Assembly (NCBI RefSeq): GCF_036053395.1
Contig: NZ_CP107942.1
Location: 6,218,501 to 6,282,500, forward strand
Length of the DNA: 64,000 nucleotides
Source of the DNA: Actinoplanes sp. NBC_00393
Lineage (GTDB): Bacteria > Actinomycetota > Actinomycetes > Mycobacteriales > Micromonosporaceae
Reading direction: 5' to 3'
In this document: positions 61,021-64,000 of the stretch, in pieces
Layout: every line of letters starts with the position of its first letter
How positions within the stretch are numbered: the stretch's first letter is position 1
The notes under the pieces: generated by a model
The model's input: the letters and a program-made list of their open reading frames with translations, nothing else
Databases searched by the model: none
What the model was told of the DNA's origin: nothing
Made by a program: the position numbers and the translations under genes

Positions 61021-61761
61021 TTACTCCCAGCGGAAGAGTTTCGCCGCGGCGATCCCGAAAATCGCCAGGTATCCCACGAGCACCGTAATCGACAGCAGGT
61101 TCGGCCAGTGACCCGTCATCGCCTCGTGCATGAGCCGCTCACCGGCGGCCAGCGGGGTGAAGTCGGCGATCCGCTGCACCACGTCCGGCAGCACCTCGCG
61201 CGGTGCGTACAGGCCGGCGAGGAACATCAGCGGGAAGAACAGGATCAGGCCGATCGCGTTCGCCGCCTTGCCGCTCGGCGCGACCGCCGCGATCAGCAGG
61301 CCCACCGCGAAGACGCCGATGACCGCCAGCAGCACGGCGAGCAGGAACGCGAGCGGCGACTCCGGCAGCGGGACGCCCCACACGATCCCGGCCACGACGA
61401 ACACCAGGACCGACGAGCAGACCACCAGGATGGCGGAGAACACCAGCTGGGCGCCGAGCAGGGCGATCGGGCTGACCGGGGTGGTGGCGAGCCGGCGGAG
61501 GATGCCCTTCTCGCGATAGTTGGCGAGCACGGTGGGCATGCCCTGCAGACCGATCATGGCGATGCTCAGGGCGATCACGATGCCGGCGTAGACGTCGACC
61601 ACCCGCAGGCCGCCCAGCGCCGGATCCGGCTCCCGGAACGCCGGGACCGCACCGAGGATCAGGATGAGGATGAGCGGGAAGAGGCCCGCGAAGAAGAAGT
61701 AGGCGGGTTCGCGCAACGCGGTGCGGAACTCGGTGACGACGAGCTTGCCGAAGACGTTCAT
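61021..61761 (-). CDS. ABC-2 type exporter permease
   Basis: 246-aa six-span membrane subunit (DrrB/NodJ type): MNVFGKLVVTEFRTALREPAYFFFAG, MPTVLANYREKGILRRLATTPVSP (coupling helix) and LFFPLMFLAGLYAPREVLP. ATG overlaps the ATPase stop (ATGA). Works with the ATPase below in exporting a lipid or drug; substrate unknown. Confidence 0.92.
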   Translation of the reverse strand: MNVFGKLVVTEFRTALREPAYFFFAGLFPLILILILGAVPAFREPDPALGGLRVVDVYAGIVIALSIAMIGLQGMPTVLANYREKGILRRLATTPVSPIALLGAQLVFSAILVVCSSVLVFVVAGIVWGVPLPESPLAFLLAVLLAVIGVFAVGLLIAAVAPSGKAANAIGLILFFPLMFLAGLYAPREVLPDVVQRIADFTPLAAGERLMHEAMTGHWPNLLSITVLVGYLAIFGIAAAKLFRWE

Positions 61762-62672
61762 CGCGGGGTCTCCTCTGCGGTGCGGCCGGTCAGACGGACG
61801 AAGGCGTCGTCGAGGGTGGCCTGCTCCAGGCGCAGCTCGACGGCGACGATCCCGTTGGAGGCGAGCACCGAGGTGACCGCGTGCAGCAGGTTGCCGGTGC
61901 CGACGACCTCGATCCGGTCGCCGTGCCGGTTGATCCGGGTCACCTCGGGCAGCGCGGTGAGCAGCGCGTCCTCGATCGGGGCGGACGGGCGGAACCGGAT
62001 CGTCTGGTCCGCGGTGGCGGTCTGCTCGACCAGGCCGGCCGGGGTGTTCAGAGCGACCACCTCGCCGCGGTCGATCACCGCGATCCGGTCGCAGAGCCGC
62101 TCGGCCTCCTCCATGAAGTGGGTGACCAGCAGCAGGGTGACGCCCCGGTCCCGGACCCCGGAGATCAGTTCCCAGGTGTCCCGGCGGGCCTGCGGGTCGA
62201 GGCCGGTGGTCAGCTCGTCGAGGATCGCGACCTTGGGGTTGCCGATGAGGGCCAGCGCGATCGACAGCCGCTGCTTCTGGCCGCCGGAGAGCTTGCCGAA
62301 GTAGGTCTTCAGTTTCTCGTCGAGACCCAGGTCGGCGGCGAGCTCCCGCCAGTCCGCCGGGTTCGGGTAGAAGGCGCTGTACAGCTCCAGCACCTCGCGG
62401 ACGGTCAGCTTCTCCTGCAGCTCGCTCTCCTGCAGCTGCACGCCGACCTCCGCGCGCAGGGCCCGGTCGCGCGGCTCACGGCCCAGCACGGTGATCGTGC
62501 CGGAGTCCGGCGTACGCAGCCCCGAGATGCACTCGACCGTGGTGGTCTTACCGGCCCCGTTCGGCCCGAGGATCCCGAAGATCTCGCCGGCCTCGACCGT
62601 GAAGGAGACGTCCCGGACGGCGACCGTCTCGCCGTACCTCTTGCTGAGGTTCTTGACTTCGATGACTGGCAT
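61758..62672 (-). CDS. ABC exporter ATPase (DrrA-like)
   Basis: 304-aa ATPase. Walker A GPNGAGKTT (about 36-44), Q-loop VQLQESELQEKLTV, signature LSGGQKQRLSIA, Walker B VAILDELTTGLDP (Leu in place of the common Pro), H-loop THFMEE, and a C-terminal DUF4162-like domain. The ATG sits against an inverted repeat that could hide its weak ribosome site. First gene of the four-gene operon. Confidence 0.93.
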   Translation of the reverse strand: MPVIEVKNLSKRYGETVAVRDVSFTVEAGEIFGILGPNGAGKTTTVECISGLRTPDSGTITVLGREPRDRALRAEVGVQLQESELQEKLTVREVLELYSAFYPNPADWRELAADLGLDEKLKTYFGKLSGGQKQRLSIALALIGNPKVAILDELTTGLDPQARRDTWELISGVRDRGVTLLLVTHFMEEAERLCDRIAVIDRGEVVALNTPAGLVEQTATADQTIRFRPSAPIEDALLTALPEVTRINRHGDRIEVVGTGNLLHAVTSVLASNGIVAVELRLEQATLDDAFVRLTGRTAEETPR

Positions 62673-62693
62673 GCATCCAGCGTCACGGATGCA
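62672..62693. promoter_or_regulatory. Inverted repeat at the ABC ATPase start codon
   Basis: TGCATCC (62672-62678) and GGATGCA (62687-62693) are 7-bp arms with an 8-bp spacer; the left arm abuts the ATG and covers the ribosome-site region on the minus strand. Possible operator or translation-blocking stem. Confidence 0.4.
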
Positions 62694-62730
62694 CCCCGGT
62701 GCCCGAATCGACCAGCGAGAGATCCCGGCG

Positions 62731-62748
62731 ATCCACCGATCGGTGGAT
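62731..62748. promoter_or_regulatory. Perfect 18-bp palindrome upstream of the ABC/two-component operon
   Basis: ATCCACCGATCGGTGGAT reads the same on both strands. It lies 59 bp before the ABC ATPase start and 19 bp past the glycosyltransferase stop. An operator for a dimeric regulator is the best guess; without a loop it is a poor terminator. Confidence 0.55.
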
Positions 62749-62766
62749 GCCCGGCTCCACCGGTGT

Positions 62767-63960
62767 CTAGGCCACCGCCTCCGTGCTCGCCTCGACGCTG
62801 CTGCTCGTACGCCGCAGGCTGGAGTAGATCGAGCCGACCTGAGCGGCCACCCGCTTCCAGGAGTACGCCTGCCGGGCCCGGTCCAGCGCCGCGGTGGCGT
62901 AGGTGAACCGGCGCACCTTGTCGTTCACCAGCCGGCGCAGCGCGCCGCCCATGGCACGCGGGTCGCGCGCCGGGACGAGATCCCCGGTCAGGCCGTCCAC
63001 GACCGTCTCGGTGAGCGCGCCCTCCGCAGTGCCGATGATCGGTACGCCGCACGCCATCGCCTCGAGCGCGGAGTGCTCCTCCCACGGGTTGCCGACGAGC
63101 AGATCAGCGGACCGGTACCAGCTCGGCATGTCGTTGCGCGGCACGGCGCCGACCAGCTTGAACCGGTCCGCCACCTGGAACTGCTCGGCCATCGCCCGCA
63201 GCGCCTTCGCACCCGGGTCGCCGGGCAGCTGCTCCGGCGACGGCCCACCGACCACGATCATCTCGGCGCCCGGGACGTAGCGCATCGCCTGGATGACGTC
63301 GCCGAACCCTTTGCGCTCGACCAGCTTGCCGACGGACAGGATGCGGGGGCGTTCCGGGTCCCGCGGCACGGACGGGCCCTCCGGGGTGAACCGGTCGCTG
63401 TTCACGCCGGACGGGACGACCGACAGCCGCGCCCGGGGGACACCGATGCGCACGAGTCCGCGTACCTCGTCCTGGGTCTGTGCGACGACCCGGTCCACCG
63501 CGCGGCCGAGCGCGCGCTCGTAGCCGGACCGGGACGGGCCCTGCGGATTCTTCCCGTGCGGCTCCACCGCGCCCAGCTCATGGAAGGACTGCACCACCGG
63601 GATGCCGATCTGGCGTGCCGCGGTGACCGCGGCGAGGCCGCTGGTCCAGAAGTGGGCGTGCGCGACCTCCGGGGCCCAGTCGCTGTCGCGCCACTGCTCG
63701 CTGAGCACCCGCGCGAACTCGCCCATGTGGGGCAGCAGAAGGTCTTCCGGGACCGGCTGGGCCGGTCCGGCGGCGACGTGGACCACGCGCACGCCGCTCG
63801 GGGTGAGCACCACCTCGGCGGCATCCGGGTCGTCACGCCGGGTGTAGACGCGAACGTCGTGCCCGAGCTCGACCAACGCCTCGGAGAGCTCGGCGACGTG
63901 GGCGTGCTGATCGCCGGAGCCGAGCGGGCTGGCCTGCTCGGAGATCATCGCAATTCGCAC
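62767..63960 (-). CDS. GT4-family glycosyltransferase
   Basis: 397-aa GT-B enzyme. N-terminal MRIAMISEQASPLGSGDQHAHVAELSEAL (GTG start at 63960, GGAGGAG upstream) and SFHELGAVEPHGKNP; C-terminal donor domain with VPSGVNSDRFTPEG, LSVGKLVERKGF and the EX7E block NPWEEHSALEAMACGVPIIGT. Layout is like actinobacterial MshA/sucrose-synthase-type transferases; donor and acceptor unknown. The last 20 residues are Ser/Glu rich. Nothing else is visible in the 40 bp to the window edge. Confidence 0.92.
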   Translation of the reverse strand: MRIAMISEQASPLGSGDQHAHVAELSEALVELGHDVRVYTRRDDPDAAEVVLTPSGVRVVHVAAGPAQPVPEDLLLPHMGEFARVLSEQWRDSDWAPEVAHAHFWTSGLAAVTAARQIGIPVVQSFHELGAVEPHGKNPQGPSRSGYERALGRAVDRVVAQTQDEVRGLVRIGVPRARLSVVPSGVNSDRFTPEGPSVPRDPERPRILSVGKLVERKGFGDVIQAMRYVPGAEMIVVGGPSPEQLPGDPGAKALRAMAEQFQVADRFKLVGAVPRNDMPSWYRSADLLVGNPWEEHSALEAMACGVPIIGTAEGALTETVVDGLTGDLVPARDPRAMGGALRRLVNDKVRRFTYATAALDRARQAYSWKRVAAQVGSIYSSLRRTSSSVEASTEAVA

Positions 63961-64000
63961 GGGGTCTCCTCCAGCCGGGATACGAATACGCGGTGCCAGT

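Overview
The window is high-GC actinobacterial chromosome, with no plasmid, phage or IS signature. A PimA/PatA/PIP-synthase locus, a locus order matching the mycobacterial relA-apt-secFD-yajC-ruvBAC-yebC-pdxT/pdxS-pimA-pgsA-HIT-thrS segment, several F420/LLM-type and T7SS-type genes, and a full-length flagellar-export gene (fliQ) together point to Micromonosporaceae, most likely Actinoplanes or a close relative. The family assignment is inference from content and order, not from a database search.

Layout. 1-7000: minus-strand housekeeping block (5' end of a probable relA, apt, secF, secD, yajC, ruvB, ruvA, ruvC) with a LexA-like box in front of ruvC. 7000-10600: a membrane-anchored sigma-region-2-like protein, then yebC and pdxT (minus), an orphan fliQ (plus) and pdxS (plus). 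10600-19200: a G-rich repeat tract, the PIM operon (pgsA, patA, pimA, LemA-like; minus), an EF-G-like GTPase in opposite orientation, then HIT and thrS (minus). 19200-25200: ADP-ribosylglycohydrolase, an OmpR-type two-component pair, a striking 21-bp inverted repeat, and a secreted metalloprotease with FN3 and ricin-lectin domains. 25200-37300: metabolic and envelope genes (adenosine deaminase-like, Tam methyltransferase, aldo/keto reductase, cold-shock protein, Holin-X/DUF3618/DUF4235 operon, MscS channel, DUF1206, lipoprotein, GNAT, GH3, LLM oxidoreductase, RecQ).

37300-41400: a decayed stretch and a three-gene type-VII-secretion-like operon (EspC-like small protein with a YxxxD signal, 822-aa partner, lipoprotein). 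41400-50200: a LacI regulator with a promoter and double operator facing a complete Liv-type ABC transporter followed by two secreted proteins, a LamG protein and a PQQ-type sugar dehydrogenase. This looks like one uptake-plus-extracellular-oxidation unit. 50200-51600: a metallo-beta-lactamase-fold gene flanked on both sides by unrelated tandem-repeat arrays (62/63-bp and exactly 44-bp units). 51600-64000: LATE/MalT-like LuxR regulator, divergent methyltransferase, secreted carboxypeptidase-regulatory-like protein, FAD monooxygenase/AraC/VOC cluster, an ABC-2 exporter plus NarL-type two-component operon, and a GT4 glycosyltransferase.

No rRNA, tRNA, CRISPR array, IS element or replication origin was recognised. 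The least explained items are the repeat arrays around the metallo-beta-lactamase gene, the orphan fliQ, the T7SS-like operon and the LacI-ABC-dehydrogenase unit.
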